A DNA stretch of 64,000 nucleotides from Phycisphaerales bacterium (GCA_016709445.1 JADJMV010000011.1:163752-227751), one strand, 5' to 3'; counted from the first letter of the stretch, positions 1 to 8,905 are shown. The notes: generated by a model not told the origin, from the sequence alone. Numbers and translations are program-made.

Positions 1-500
1 CCCTTCCCATCGCGGTCGATGAATACCTGGCCGTCGATCACCATGTCGCCCGGGTCCCAGATCGGTGCGGCGACATCCTTGAACGGCCCGAGCGGGCTGG
101 AGGACTCCGCGACACAGATCCGCTGCGCCCTCGCGCTCCCGGCGGGGACGTCGGCCGGCTGCGCGTTGTAGTACATCAGGTACCGATTGCCGGCCTTGAC
201 GACGCACGGCGCCCAATAGTCCCGCTGCCCCCAGCTCTGGTCAGTCTTCCGGAGTGCCATCCCCCGCTGCTGCCAGTGCACCAGATCCTTGGAGGACCAC
301 ACCTGGAATCCCATCGAGGGCGCCGAGGTCGCATACATGTAGTAGACGCCGCCGTCGAGCAGCACGTCCGGGTCGGCCCCAGCGACGTCGGTCGGGTTGG
401 CGAACGAATTTACTCGTGTCTCCGGCGCAACCTGCCCACTCGCAGGTCCGGCCAGCACACAAGCCCATGCAACGCAACAAACCACGCGGAATCCGGTCAT
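1..500 (-). CDS. Secreted GH43-like glycoside hydrolase, C-terminus cut by window edge
   Basis: Reading the minus strand from the ATG at 500 gives an open frame that runs off the window start, so only the first 166 residues are present. Residues 1-23 look like a signal peptide (basic start, hydrophobic core, ending ASG-Q). The mature part begins a five-bladed propeller typical of glycoside hydrolase family 43: an ADPDV motif near residues 42-46, where the Asp is the expected general base; then YYMYAT, HWQQRG, YWAP and GDMVIDGQVFID, where the last motif carries the expected second Asp. The general acid Glu would lie beyond the edge. The likely role is export and cleavage of arabinose- or xylose-containing polysaccharides, but the substrate cannot be told. 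A sucrase/levanase-like (GH32) fold is less likely. Confidence 0.75.
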   Translation of the reverse strand, partial: MTGFRVVCCVAWACVLAGPASGQVAPETRVNSFANPTDVAGADPDVLLDGGVYYMYATSAPSMGFQVWSSKDLVHWQQRGMALRKTDQSWGQRDYWAPCVVKAGNRYLMYYNAQPADVPAGSARAQRICVAESSSPLGPFKDVAAPIWDPGDMVIDGQVFIDRDGK

Positions 501-566
501 TGGAGATCCTCCCGCCGCAGTGTATCATCCGCGGCTTCCGCCCCGCGTCCGGGCTCGGAGTTCCCC

Positions 567-1383
567 ATGCACCCGCTCGAGCCGATCCAGGTGGCCCGCG
601 TCAATGAGACACGCCAGATGTGCGCGCTCCGAGAACTTGCCCACGAGGCCGAGCCCCTCTCGGGCGGCTGGATGGCATTCTCGCCCGGCGTGCCGTGGAT
701 CTGCCACGCGACGGGGCTGGCCGCTCGGGACCGATCTCTCCGAACAGGACCTTGGCATCCTCGAGTCCTTTTATGCGGATCGGGGCGTCACACCCAGGCT
801 CGAACTCACCGTATTCGTTCCCGAGGACACGCTGCGACTCCTCGGTTCGCGGGGCTACCTCGTTGAGCACTTCGAGACGGTCCTCGCCCGTCCGCTCGAT
901 GAAGGGCTCGACATGGCGGACCTGCTCCCCCGCGGCTGGCCGCCGGGAGTGGAGATTCGCCGAACCGACCCGGCCGACGAAAGGGCCTGCCGCCAACACT
1001 CGAGCCTCGTCGGCTCGGGATTCCAGACCGAGCCGCTCTCAGAAGCCATGATCGACATGGGAGTCCGGGCCATCCGGCACCCACGCTCGGTGGCATTTAT
1101 GGCGTTCGTGGAGAACCAACCTGTCGCGGGCTGCGGCATGGAGGTCTGCGATTGTGTCGGCACGCGTGCCTGCTCGCTCTGGGGCACCACGGTCCTCGAG
1201 CCCTTCCGTCGGCGCGGCATCCAACAGGCTCTGATTTCCGCGAGACTGGCGCACGGGATTTCCGAGGGGTGCCGTCTGGCGATGATCGAGAGCAAGCCCG
1301 GCATCCCGACCGAGCGCAACGCTGCGCGTCTGGGCTTCACACCGGCGTACACCCGCGTCTGCATGGCGGGCCGCCTTCAGTAG
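567..1383 (+). CDS. GNAT family N-acetyltransferase, interrupted by an apparent +1 frameshift
   Basis: This is a two-part GNAT acetyltransferase of about 270 residues that would transfer an acetyl group from acetyl-CoA to an unidentified amine. The start ATG at 567 has GGAG seven bases upstream. The frame from 567 encodes the normal N-terminal part up to about 720 (ending CHATGLA). The rest of the family sequence (GTDLSEQDLGILESFYADRG onward) lies one base over, in the frame ending at 1383. The C-terminal half has the acetyl-CoA loop FRRRGIQQALI at about 1207-1240 and the closing NAARLGFTPAYTR. The break falls between about 718 and 728 and needs one base removed. It diverges from the hydrolase on its left; its 3' end touches the deaminase gene. 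Confidence 0.7.
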
Positions 1384-1850
1384 GCTCGCCCGCCCGAGCG
1401 GTCCCACTCCTGGAAGAGTCTGACGCAATCCTCTCGCATCACGCCAGGAATCACCCGGACGTGGCTCCCCCCACCCTCGTAGAGCCGCTCGATCGGTAGC
1501 CGCAATTCTCGGAAGCCTGCCGCCTCGGCATCGGCGATGCGTGCGCCGAACGCCACGGCGTCCAGATTGGCCCAGTGGATGGCCGACGCACACATCGGGC
1601 ATGGCTCGCAGGTGGTGTACATCTCGCAGCCCGCGAAGTCGATCTTCTGGAGCACCCGCCCCGCCTCGCGGATGCACACCACCTCGGCGTGGGCCGAGGG
1701 ATCGGTCCACGCCCACACGTGGTTGTGCCCGCGGGCGACCACCTCGCCAGCCCGCACGATGACCGCCCCGAAGGGAGACTGCCCGGCCGCGATCCCCGAC
1801 CGGGCTTCCTCGATCGCCAGCGACATGAACCGTCGGATCGCGTCCGTCAT
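1377..1850 (-). CDS. Cytidine/deoxycytidylate-type zinc nucleoside deaminase (guanine deaminase or TadA-like)
   Basis: This 157-residue protein has the zinc-dependent deaminase signature: SAHAEV supplies the zinc His and the proton-shuttling Glu, and CEPCPMC supplies two zinc Cys. The fold and length fit the CMP/dCMP deaminase superfamily. The sequence around YTTCEPCPMCASAIHWANLD and the long C-terminal tail with LYEGGG look closer to bacterial guanine deaminases than to tRNA adenosine deaminase, but this is not decisive. I chose the ATG at 1850 because GAGGA lies seven bases upstream; a GTG at 1868 would add six residues. It is a soluble cytoplasmic enzyme of purine or pyrimidine salvage. 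The 3' end overlaps the end of the acetyltransferase gene by a few bases in convergent orientation. Confidence 0.8.
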   Translation of the reverse strand: MTDAIRRFMSLAIEEARSGIAAGQSPFGAVIVRAGEVVARGHNHVWAWTDPSAHAEVVCIREAGRVLQKIDFAGCEMYTTCEPCPMCASAIHWANLDAVAFGARIADAEAAGFRELRLPIERLYEGGGSHVRVIPGVMREDCVRLFQEWDRSGGRAY

Positions 1851-1950
1851 GCGGGTGTCCTCGCTCACCGTCCGACCTGCCGGCGCCGAAAGCTCGGCCT
1901 TGCGAGTCTACGCGACGGCCGCCCGGGCCGCACCCTCCGCCCCTGAGCTT

Positions 1951-2808
1951 CTACACCGCGGCCATCGCGCGGCGACGGCGCCCCGCGAGGATGCCGACCG
2001 CCACGGCGAAGGACGCCAGCGAGGCAGGCGTCGGGATCACGGTGTCCAGATACGCCGTCAGTTCGCGGAGCGTGATCTCCGTCGCGGCGTTGGCCGCGTC
2101 GAGCGGTGTGCCCATCCCAACATGGATGTGCCCCGCGGCGAAGTTCTCCCACGCCGCATCATGCGAGCTGTTCAGCGAGTTGTACCAGACCCCGTGGAGG
2201 CCGATGAACTCGGAGAGGTAGTTCCCGCCCGTGCCGTTCCAGTCGATAAACGCGTTGCTGATCACCCCCGAGTCGGCGACGGCGTCGCGGATCGCCTCCA
2301 TCGGCAGCGTGCTCGACAGCTCCGTCCCGACCTCCAGAGACTGGAAGATCGGCATATCCAACGTGGGCTTGACAGGGTCGGTAAAGTCATCCGCCCAATC
2401 CCCGGGCGCACGGAGCCTGTGGTGGCTCTCGATCTCCCAGTTGCTGCCTCGCCCGCCGCGGCTGAACGTGATGATCGCCGCGGGCTTGATCTCTTGGGTG
2501 ATCCTCTCCCAATCCGCCGAGGTGTCCTGGTAGTCCACCTCGAAATCACCGGCCCCCTGACCCCAGTTGTTGTCGCCATCGTCGATGAAGCTTGGGAAGA
2601 ACGAGTACACGTTGTACCCCCGCCCCTCCCAGTTCCCGCCGATCCACCCGTCGGGGTTCAGATCCGGATTGGTGCTGAAGCGTTCCACCATCCAGCTCGT
2701 CGGGGGCCAGTAGCCGGTGAGCATGATGTTGTGCGTGAAGTCGGCCCGTGCCACCGCCCCGAAGCCGCAGCAACTACAGAGCATGAAACGGCCCGGCATT
2801 CGGCGCAT
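1951..2808 (-). CDS. Secreted protein with PEP-CTERM-type sorting tail
   Basis: I do not recognise the main domain of this 285-residue protein. The C-terminal 28 residues form a PEP-CTERM-like signal: a P-T-P motif (VIPTPASLAS), a hydrophobic helix and a basic end (GRRRRAM). Such proteins are exported, held in the membrane, and processed by exosortase. The N-terminus is a short hydrophobic leader (start ATG at 2808, or 2799). The body includes NIMLTGYWPPTSWMV, NWEGRGYNVYSFFPSF and IITFSRGGRGSNWEIES. The TG-Y-PP and 'SRG' arrangement faintly recalls pyroglutamyl-peptidase-like folds, but I would not assign an activity. It is divergent from the membrane protein at 2977. A much longer upstream extension is open but runs through non-coding sequence. 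Confidence 0.75.
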   Translation of the reverse strand: MRRMPGRFMLCSCCGFGAVARADFTHNIMLTGYWPPTSWMVERFSTNPDLNPDGWIGGNWEGRGYNVYSFFPSFIDDGDNNWGQGAGDFEVDYQDTSADWERITQEIKPAAIITFSRGGRGSNWEIESHHRLRAPGDWADDFTDPVKPTLDMPIFQSLEVGTELSSTLPMEAIRDAVADSGVISNAFIDWNGTGGNYLSEFIGLHGVWYNSLNSSHDAAWENFAAGHIHVGMGTPLDAANAATEITLRELTAYLDTVIPTPASLASFAVAVGILAGRRRRAMAAV

Positions 2809-2961
2809 CGCAGTTCTCCAACCCCGGCTGTGAGGACGGATCATCCCAACCACGCCTTCCACGCAGCGCAGCGGCACAATGCCCCGGGAAGGGGTCGGCA
2901 CTTTACCATGCCACCGGGACCAGCTCGGTCCACCCGATTCGCGATTTCCGCGCCAAACTCC

Positions 2962-2967
2962 TAGAAT
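2962..2967 (+). promoter_or_regulatory. Putative -10 element for a near-leaderless transcript
   Basis: The hexamer TAGAAT ends nine bases before the GTG start at 2977, and there is no Shine-Dalgarno sequence between them. If it is a -10 box, transcription would begin within a few bases of the start codon. No convincing -35 box is visible. Similar spacing is seen before kdsD (15565) and the aminotransferase (13337). Confidence 0.35.
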
Positions 2968-2976
2968 CACAGCGCC

Positions 2977-4146
2977 GTGAAGCACCCCCACCACGAGCCA
3001 CCCGCCTCCCCCTGGGCCATCGTCGGATGGGCGCTCTACCTGGCCTGCTCGTGGACCTGGTGCATCGGCATGTTTCTGCCGGTATTGCTCATCCGCGACT
3101 ATGGCCCGTGGGGCTTCGTCGCCTTCGCCGTCCCCAATGTGGTCGGGGCGGCAGCGATGGGCTGGGTGCTCTCCGGCCGCCACGCCCCGCGTCGGATCCT
3201 CGAGCAACACGGACCGGCGATCCGTGCTTTCGCCATCGTCACCGTGGCGTTCCAATGCTTCTTCCTGGGCCTGATCCTGAACTGGTCGGGCTTTGCCCAA
3301 GCGGGCACCGGTGTGCTCGCCGTGTTGGTCCTGGCTGCGCTCCTGACGCCTGCCGTAGCGAGGGCCCGCTGGCTGGCTCTTGCGATCTGGCTCCTCTCGG
3401 CGGCCTGTGCGGCGCTGGCGTGGCGGTCGGGCGCTCTGGCCGCGCCCCCACAGTCAGCCCCGCCCATCGACCTGCTCTGGCTCTCACCGGTCTGCGTCTT
3501 TGGTTTCGCCCTGTGCCCCTACCTCGATCCGACGTTCCTCCATGCCGCCGAGCGACTGCACGACGCCGGCCGCCGGACCGCCTTCGCCCTGGGCTTCGGT
3601 GTGTTCTTCCTGGCCATGATCCTCCTGACGCTCGCCTACGGCGGGCAGGCTGATCGTCTGGCGCAGCTCGCGGTCCAGCCGGTTGGTCCACAGGGGCTCA
3701 TCTTTCTGCACATCGGCGCGCAGCTGGCGTTCACGATCCTCGTCCACCTTCGCGAGCTCCGGCGCATGCGAGCCCGGCGGGCGATGGTCATCGCGGGGAT
3801 CGCGGGCGCTGTCGTGGGCCTCGGGGCGTTCGCGCTCGATTGGCCCCGACTGACCGAGTACGCCCCCGGACCGGGCTCGCCCGAGCTCTACTACCGCTGT
3901 TTCATGTCGTTCTACGGCCTGGTATTCCCGGCCTACGTCTGGATCTGCATGATCCCGACGCCCGACGGTCACGCGGGCCTCAACGGCCTCCGCGGCCGCC
4001 GGAAGCTCCTGGCCCTCTGCGGCGCGGTCGGCGTCGCCGCCCCGTTCTATTGGATGGGGTTCGTCATGCTCCAGGAGTTCTATCTCGTCCCGGGACTATT
4101 GGTCGTCCTGCTCGCGAGGCTCGCTGTCCGAGGCATCGGCCGATAG
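2977..4146 (+). CDS. Polytopic membrane protein of unknown function
   Basis: The 389-residue product is almost all hydrophobic segments, roughly eleven to twelve predicted transmembrane helices, beginning with WAIVGWALYLACSWTWCIGMFLPVLLI cut into the first helix and followed by GPWGFVAFAVPNVVGAAAMGW. The regularity suggests a secondary transporter or a membrane sensor related to the sodium:solute symporter fold, but no binding-site motif can be named. The start is GTG at 2977, close behind a candidate -10 box and without a ribosome binding site. Its last 51 bases overlap the 3' end of queG on the other strand. Function is unassigned. Confidence 0.75.
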   Translation: MKHPHHEPPASPWAIVGWALYLACSWTWCIGMFLPVLLIRDYGPWGFVAFAVPNVVGAAAMGWVLSGRHAPRRILEQHGPAIRAFAIVTVAFQCFFLGLILNWSGFAQAGTGVLAVLVLAALLTPAVARARWLALAIWLLSAACAALAWRSGALAAPPQSAPPIDLLWLSPVCVFGFALCPYLDPTFLHAAERLHDAGRRTAFALGFGVFFLAMILLTLAYGGQADRLAQLAVQPVGPQGLIFLHIGAQLAFTILVHLRELRRMRARRAMVIAGIAGAVVGLGAFALDWPRLTEYAPGPGSPELYYRCFMSFYGLVFPAYVWICMIPTPDGHAGLNGLRGRRKLLALCGAVGVAAPFYWMGFVMLQEFYLVPGLLVVLLARLAVRGIGR

Positions 4147-5229
4147 CCGCATCCCCAGCGCGGACCGCGCGGCGCCCCGAACCTCCTCTGGTTCGCGGGC
4201 ATCCCAGGCCAAGTCCGTCAGCCTCGACCTGATGTTCCGCATCGCTTCGGGTCCTCCGGACGCCTCCGAGTCGGCCGCAAGTATGGACGCGAGCACAAGC
4301 ACGGCATTGCGTTTCATCTGAGCGAGGGTAACGCGCTTCATGGCGCTGGTCGCGAATCTGCCTCGCCGGGTCGCCTCGTCCCAGCCGATGACGTCGAGCG
4401 GATCAAATCCGGAGCGACGCGGCGCATAGTCCGCACGCACCGGCGAAGCCGGGGCCGCGCGCGGTGAATTGTGCGGGCAGACCTCCTGGCACACATCGCA
4501 CCCGACCAGCCAGTTCCCAACGCGAGCCGCCAGGCCCGCCGCGATCGGTCCCTGATGCTCGATGGTCAGGTAGCTGATGCAACGTCGCGCGTCCACGCCA
4601 TAGGGTTGGATCGCATCCGTCGGGCAGGCATCGATGCACCTCGTGCAAGATCCGCAGCGGTCGGGTTCGACACGCTGGGCCGACGGCGGCTCCAATTCAA
4701 GCGAGGTCAGGAACCCGCCGAGCACCATCCAACTCCCGCGCTCCGGGTGAATCAGGAGGGTGTGCTTCCCGATCCAGCCCAGGCCGCACCACAAGGCGAA
4801 TTCACGCTCGAGCACGGGCCCGGTATCGCAGAACGCGCGCGTCGTCGCCCCGGCAAACGCGGATCGCACGCGATCGCAGACCCGGCGAAGCCGCCGCTTC
4901 ACGACATCGTGGTAGTCGCGCCCCTGGGCATACCTGGCCACCCGACCATTGCCCAGAGTCGTCGGCTCCGCCGCCGCGTGCCGCCCGGAGTAGAAGTCGG
5001 CGACCATCACCACGGCCCGGGCCCCTGGGAGGGCCCGTGTGGGATCGAGCCGATCAGCGACGGTCTCGGCCAGCCATGCCATCTCTCCATGCTTGCCGGC
5101 GAGCAGCCACTGCCGGAGAGCCTCGCCCCAGCCGCTCGGCCGCAGCGGGCTGACCCCCGCGAGCGAGAAGCCTTCCGCCTCACACATCCGAAGGATTGCG
5201 TCCGCGCGCGATGCCGGGGTCTCATGCAC
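4096..5229 (-). CDS. queG: Epoxyqueuosine reductase QueG
   Basis: QueG reduces epoxyqueuosine to queuosine in tRNA anticodons, using cobalamin and two 4Fe-4S clusters; it acts in the cytoplasm at the last step of queuosine synthesis. The 377-residue protein matches the family: the CDTGPVLER motif with catalytic Asp135, the cluster ligands C192-x2-C195-x2-C198-x3-C202, and the second set C244-x2-C247-x3-C251 (VGCDVCQEVCPHN). A C-terminal HEAT-like helical tail follows. The start is GTG at 5229 with GGAG eight bases upstream. The 3' end overlaps the membrane protein gene by 51 bases. It reads in the same direction as the TIM-barrel gene, 21 bases downstream of its stop. Confidence 0.93.
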   Translation of the reverse strand: MHETPASRADAILRMCEAEGFSLAGVSPLRPSGWGEALRQWLLAGKHGEMAWLAETVADRLDPTRALPGARAVVMVADFYSGRHAAAEPTTLGNGRVARYAQGRDYHDVVKRRLRRVCDRVRSAFAGATTRAFCDTGPVLEREFALWCGLGWIGKHTLLIHPERGSWMVLGGFLTSLELEPPSAQRVEPDRCGSCTRCIDACPTDAIQPYGVDARRCISYLTIEHQGPIAAGLAARVGNWLVGCDVCQEVCPHNSPRAAPASPVRADYAPRRSGFDPLDVIGWDEATRRGRFATSAMKRVTLAQMKRNAVLVLASILAADSEASGGPEAMRNIRSRLTDLAWDAREPEEVRGAARSALGMRLSADASDSEPREQDDQ

Positions 5230-5250
5230 AGCGTCGCTCCGGGCAGATCC

Positions 5251-6120
5251 TCAGTTCGAGAGCGCGGCCCGCGGTCGCGACTGCGCCCCGGCCCCGGCCT
5301 CGGCGATCCAGCCCTGGATCGTCGCCATCGCTCGCGGCAGCACCGACTCGGCCGAATCGAGCGTGGGCACCCAATATCGCATCCACTCCACCACGAGCCA
5401 TGCGTCGGCCCCCGTCCTGGAGAGGTGCTGTACCGCGCGTGCCAGCGGCACGTCGCCGGCGCCCAACTCGACGGGGCGCGTGCCCCGCAGGTCCTTGAGC
5501 TTCACGGTCCACAACCGATCACCGAGCAGATCGATGGCGGCCTCGGGGTCGTCACCGTGCCCAGTGCCGACCGCGACGTTGTACGCGGCGCCGAGCCAAG
5601 GGCTCGCACACCGACGGATGATCTGCGCCAGGTCCTCCGCCCGGGCGAACGAGCCGCCGTTCTCGATGACGACACGAATGCGGCGTGAGCGGGCCGAGTC
5701 AAGCATCAGGGACAGCCGCCGAACCACTCTGTCGAGCGTCTTGGCAGGGCGTTCACTCCCCGGCGCTTCGAACCCGAACACCCGCACGCAAGGGCACTCA
5801 ATCTCGTCGGCAAGCCTGATCATGCGAGTGCCCTCCTCGACGCACCTGTCCTTCGAGGGGAGCGCGAGTCCGAGGATCGGCGGCCACACGGCCTCGTCAA
5901 ACCTGACCGAGGTGCCGAGACACATCACGTGGGTCCCGGTCTCGAGGGCAAGCCGCCGCACCTTCGATCCATCGGTCAGCGCAGGATCGCACGTCAGATC
6001 GGACGCACCCCACCCGAAGCTCCGGAGCTCCACGCCATCGAACTCGGTGTCATCCGCGAAACTCATGACGCGTTCGAGCGTCCAATCCGGGCAGGCGACG
6101 GTGCTGAAGGCGATTCTCAT
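5251..6120 (-). CDS. Sugar phosphate isomerase/epimerase-like TIM-barrel protein
   Basis: The 289-residue product has the xylose-isomerase-like TIM-barrel pattern: an opening beta strand MRIAFSTVACPDWTLERVM, then FDGVELRSFGWG, a metal-binding-type VVIENGG segment, and GAAYNVAVGTGHGDDPEAAID, where His and Asp would bind metal. The ending segment WLVVEWMRYWVPTLDSAE supplies a further Glu. Family members isomerise or epimerise sugars or inositols. The substrate is unknown. The start ATG at 6120 fits the first beta strand; the open frame upstream has no coding character. The queG start follows after 21 bases on the same strand, so the two may be cotranscribed. Confidence 0.8.
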   Translation of the reverse strand: MRIAFSTVACPDWTLERVMSFADDTEFDGVELRSFGWGASDLTCDPALTDGSKVRRLALETGTHVMCLGTSVRFDEAVWPPILGLALPSKDRCVEEGTRMIRLADEIECPCVRVFGFEAPGSERPAKTLDRVVRRLSLMLDSARSRRIRVVIENGGSFARAEDLAQIIRRCASPWLGAAYNVAVGTGHGDDPEAAIDLLGDRLWTVKLKDLRGTRPVELGAGDVPLARAVQHLSRTGADAWLVVEWMRYWVPTLDSAESVLPRAMATIQGWIAEAGAGAQSRPRAALSN

Positions 6121-6403
6121 GGTGAGGCTCTCTGCGGCATGCTCAGGTGGCGAAGACAACGGCCGACGGCCGCATGGTAGGAGTTTGACCCCTCCGACGC
6201 GGCGATCCCGCCCAACCCCCCACGCCCGGCCCAATAACCAGGCGCGGGGCAGGGCAGCATGGCCCCCGACCCCCCCAACCCTCGGATCCACACCGACTTA
6301 CGCCCGTACAGAGGCGAGGGACATGGCCGCGGCAACGCGATGTATTCGATGCTGTGGGGACGCAGGCAAGGGCAAGCACCGTCCGGGGCAGAGGTCTCGC
6401 ACC

Positions 6404-6658
6404 ATGAGCCAATCCACCAACGCCGGGAGCACCAGAGTCGGACTTCTCGGTGCCGCGGTCCTCCTCGCCGGCTTGGGCGGATGCGCCGGAAACTCGGCCC
6501 GCAACCAGTACTACGCGTCCCGGGCCGTCGTGCGGCAGGCGGAGCCGGGGGACGGCTCTGTGACCGCGCTCCGGCCCGGCGCTGGCGAGGGCCTTTGGAG
6601 CGCTTCACTCACCTTTGTCCCCATCGACGAGACCGGCGACTACGCGTCGGCCGACTGA
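6404..6658 (+). CDS. Small putative lipoprotein
   Basis: This is an 84-residue protein with a hydrophobic leader ending in a lipobox-like LGGC, with Cys at residue 27 (VLLAGLGGCAGN), so it is probably lipidated and kept in the inner or outer membrane. The mature part is only about 57 residues and has no recognisable domain. The start ATG at 6404 has GAGG about ten bases upstream. It lies alone between the TIM-barrel gene (divergent) and kynA. The 283 bases upstream of it show no further gene. I infer a real but uncharacterised gene. Confidence 0.55.
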   Translation: MSQSTNAGSTRVGLLGAAVLLAGLGGCAGNSARNQYYASRAVVRQAEPGDGSVTALRPGAGEGLWSASLTFVPIDETGDYASAD

Positions 6659-6735
6659 CCTGCATCTGCTGATCGCGCTGCACCGGCGGTGTACCCTGTG
6701 TGCGAACGGAGACCCCGACGCCGCAGGAGCACGCC

Positions 6736-7596
6736 ATGACCGCGCCGGAACACGCGTTCCACACCGAACTGGCCGATCGCCTGGACTATGGGCGATACCT
6801 CCACCTCGACGCGCTGCTCGCTTCGCAGCAGACGCTCTCGGACCCGCCGCACCACGACGAGCTGCTCTTCATCATCCAGCATCAGACCAACGAACTCTGG
6901 TTCAAGCTCGCCATCCACGAACTCCGGGCCGCCATGCGCCTCATCCAGACAGATGCCCTCGAGCCCTCCTTTAAGATCCTGGCTCGGGTGAAGCACATCC
7001 AGGGCCAGCTCCTGCGGCAGTGGGACGTGCTCGCGACGCTGACCCCGAGCGAGTACGTCGAGTTTCGCGATGTCCTCGGCCCCGCCAGCGGGCTCCAGTC
7101 GTTCCAGTACCGCATGATCGAGTTCCTGCTCGGGAACAAGGACCGCCGCATGCTGGCGATTTTCCGCCACATGCCGGCCATCCACGACGAACTCCAGGCC
7201 GCGCTCGAGGCGCCCTCGCTGTACGACGAATTCCTGGCACATCTGCACCGCCGCGGCCTGCCGATACCCGCCGGTCTCCTCCGCCGCGACTTTGCGCTGC
7301 CCCGCGAGCCCGACGCCGGCCTGGTGGGAGTCTTCCGCACCATCTACGAGAATCCCCACCAACATTGGGACGCCTACGAGATGTGCGAGAAGCTCGTTGA
7401 TATCGACGAGCAGTACGGCCTCTTCCGATTTCGGCACATGAAAGTCGTCGAGCGCATCATCGGCTTTAAGACAGGCACCGGCGGCACCCCGGGCGTGCCC
7501 TACCTGCGTCGGGCCATCGAGCTGGAGTACTTCCCCGAGCTCTGGCAGGTCCGAACCGAGCTGCGGAGCCCCGGCGATCGCGGAGCCGGGTCGTGA
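6736..7596 (+). CDS. kynA: Tryptophan 2,3-dioxygenase
   Basis: KynA is a heme enzyme that inserts dioxygen into L-tryptophan to give N-formylkynurenine, the first step of the kynurenine pathway. The 286-residue protein matches the family over its length: YLHLDALLASQQ, the distal-pocket motif FIIQHQTNELWFKL, the FQYRMIEFLLGNK segment, the FRFRHMKVVERIIG region that carries the proximal heme His, and GTGGTPGVPYLR. The ATG at 6736 has CAGGAG upstream at a normal distance. The stop overlaps the GTG start of kynU (GTGA), which implies translational coupling. No arylformamidase (kynB) gene lies beside the pair. Confidence 0.95.
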   Translation: MTAPEHAFHTELADRLDYGRYLHLDALLASQQTLSDPPHHDELLFIIQHQTNELWFKLAIHELRAAMRLIQTDALEPSFKILARVKHIQGQLLRQWDVLATLTPSEYVEFRDVLGPASGLQSFQYRMIEFLLGNKDRRMLAIFRHMPAIHDELQAALEAPSLYDEFLAHLHRRGLPIPAGLLRRDFALPREPDAGLVGVFRTIYENPHQHWDAYEMCEKLVDIDEQYGLFRFRHMKVVERIIGFKTGTGGTPGVPYLRRAIELEYFPELWQVRTELRSPGDRGAGS

Positions 7597-8882
7597 CCCT
7601 TCCCGGTTCGACCCTGGTCCGCCCGACTATCGCGGATCCCATCGCGGCCATGGGAGGCGGCCCGCTCACGGAGGAGGGCCTCCGACGCCACATCCACCCC
7701 CTGTTCTCGCGGGTGCTCCGGCGCGAAGAGATCTACCTGGCCAACCACTCGCTGGGTCGCCCGCTCGACGCGACGGCGGACGATCTCCAACTCGCGATGG
7801 ATCTCTGGTATGAGCAGATGGACGGCGCGTGGGCGGGATGGATGGATGCGATCCAGCGGTTCCGCGCCCTCCAGGCGGCCCTGATCGGCTGCGCTCGGGC
7901 CGACGCGGTGGTCCCCCGCGTCTCGGCGGGGCAGGGTCTCCGCGCTGCGCTCAACGCCCTGCCCCAACCCCGCCCCACCGTCGTGGCGACCCGCGGTGAG
8001 TTCGACTCGATCGATCACATCCTCAAGACCTACGCGCGGCAGGGCCGCGCCGATATCCGCTGGCTCGAGCCCGACGGCCGAGGCCTGTTCTCCGCCGAAG
8101 CCGCCATCGCCGCGTTGCGTCCGGGAACCGACCTCCTCGTGCTGAGCATGGTCTACTTCGCCACCGGACAACTCGTCGAGGGCCTTCCTGAGATCGTTGC
8201 GGCGGCGCGGCGGGCCGGATCCATGGTCCTCCTCGATTGCTACCACGCCGCGGGCGCGATCCCAATGACAGGCCCACTCGCGTTCGACGCCCTCGCCCCG
8301 GACTTTGCCATCGGCGGGAACTACAAGTACACGCGGGGAGGGCCTGGCGCCGGATGGCTCGCGATCCACCCTCGCCACCTCACCCCCGACCCTCTGCCGC
8401 CGCTGTTCACGCTCGACACCGGCTGGTTCGCCAAGCGCGGCGTGTTCGAGTTCCGTCGGCCCGACCAGCCCGAACTCGCCGCCGGTGGCGACGCCTGGCT
8501 CGAGGCGACGCCAGCGGTGCTCACGAGCTTCCAGGCCCTCGCCGGGCTCGAACTGACCCTCGGCCTGGGGGTCGATCGCCTCCGCGCCTACAGCCTGGAG
8601 CAACAATCCAGACTCGCGCACCAACTCGCCGCCAGAGGCGTGCCCGTACTCGATTTCGAACCCCACGGCGCTTTCCTGCTGGTCCCGTCCAGCGATTTCC
8701 AGGCGCTCTGCGACCGCATCCGTTCCCGAGGCGTGAATGTCGACGCCCGCCCCAGCACCGCGGGCCCGGAGCGCAGCACGGAGCGTTCCGGCTTCGTGCG
8801 AGTCTGCCCGGACATCTTGACGACGGACGCCGAGATTTCCCTCGCGGCCGCTCGCATCGCCGAGGCATTCGAAAGCCTCTGA
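7593..8882 (+). CDS. kynU: Kynureninase
   Basis: KynU is a pyridoxal-phosphate enzyme that splits kynurenine into anthranilate and alanine. The 429-residue protein has the fold-type-I layout: an Asp-containing strand (VLLDCYHAAGAIP) and the Schiff-base lysine K245 in GGNYKYTRGGPG. It also has the C-terminal domain ending in RVCPDILTTDAE. The length is usual for the family. The GTG start at 7593 overlaps the kynA stop. The pair could feed anthranilate into tryptophan recycling or quinolone-type products, or on towards NAD synthesis if later genes exist elsewhere. The 3' end faces the histidine kinase gene, 23 bases away. Confidence 0.93.
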   Translation: MTLPGSTLVRPTIADPIAAMGGGPLTEEGLRRHIHPLFSRVLRREEIYLANHSLGRPLDATADDLQLAMDLWYEQMDGAWAGWMDAIQRFRALQAALIGCARADAVVPRVSAGQGLRAALNALPQPRPTVVATRGEFDSIDHILKTYARQGRADIRWLEPDGRGLFSAEAAIAALRPGTDLLVLSMVYFATGQLVEGLPEIVAAARRAGSMVLLDCYHAAGAIPMTGPLAFDALAPDFAIGGNYKYTRGGPGAGWLAIHPRHLTPDPLPPLFTLDTGWFAKRGVFEFRRPDQPELAAGGDAWLEATPAVLTSFQALAGLELTLGLGVDRLRAYSLEQQSRLAHQLAARGVPVLDFEPHGAFLLVPSSDFQALCDRIRSRGVNVDARPSTAGPERSTERSGFVRVCPDILTTDAEISLAAARIAEAFESL

Positions 8883-8905
8883 CCGCTGGCATGCTCCGGG
8901 GGTGC

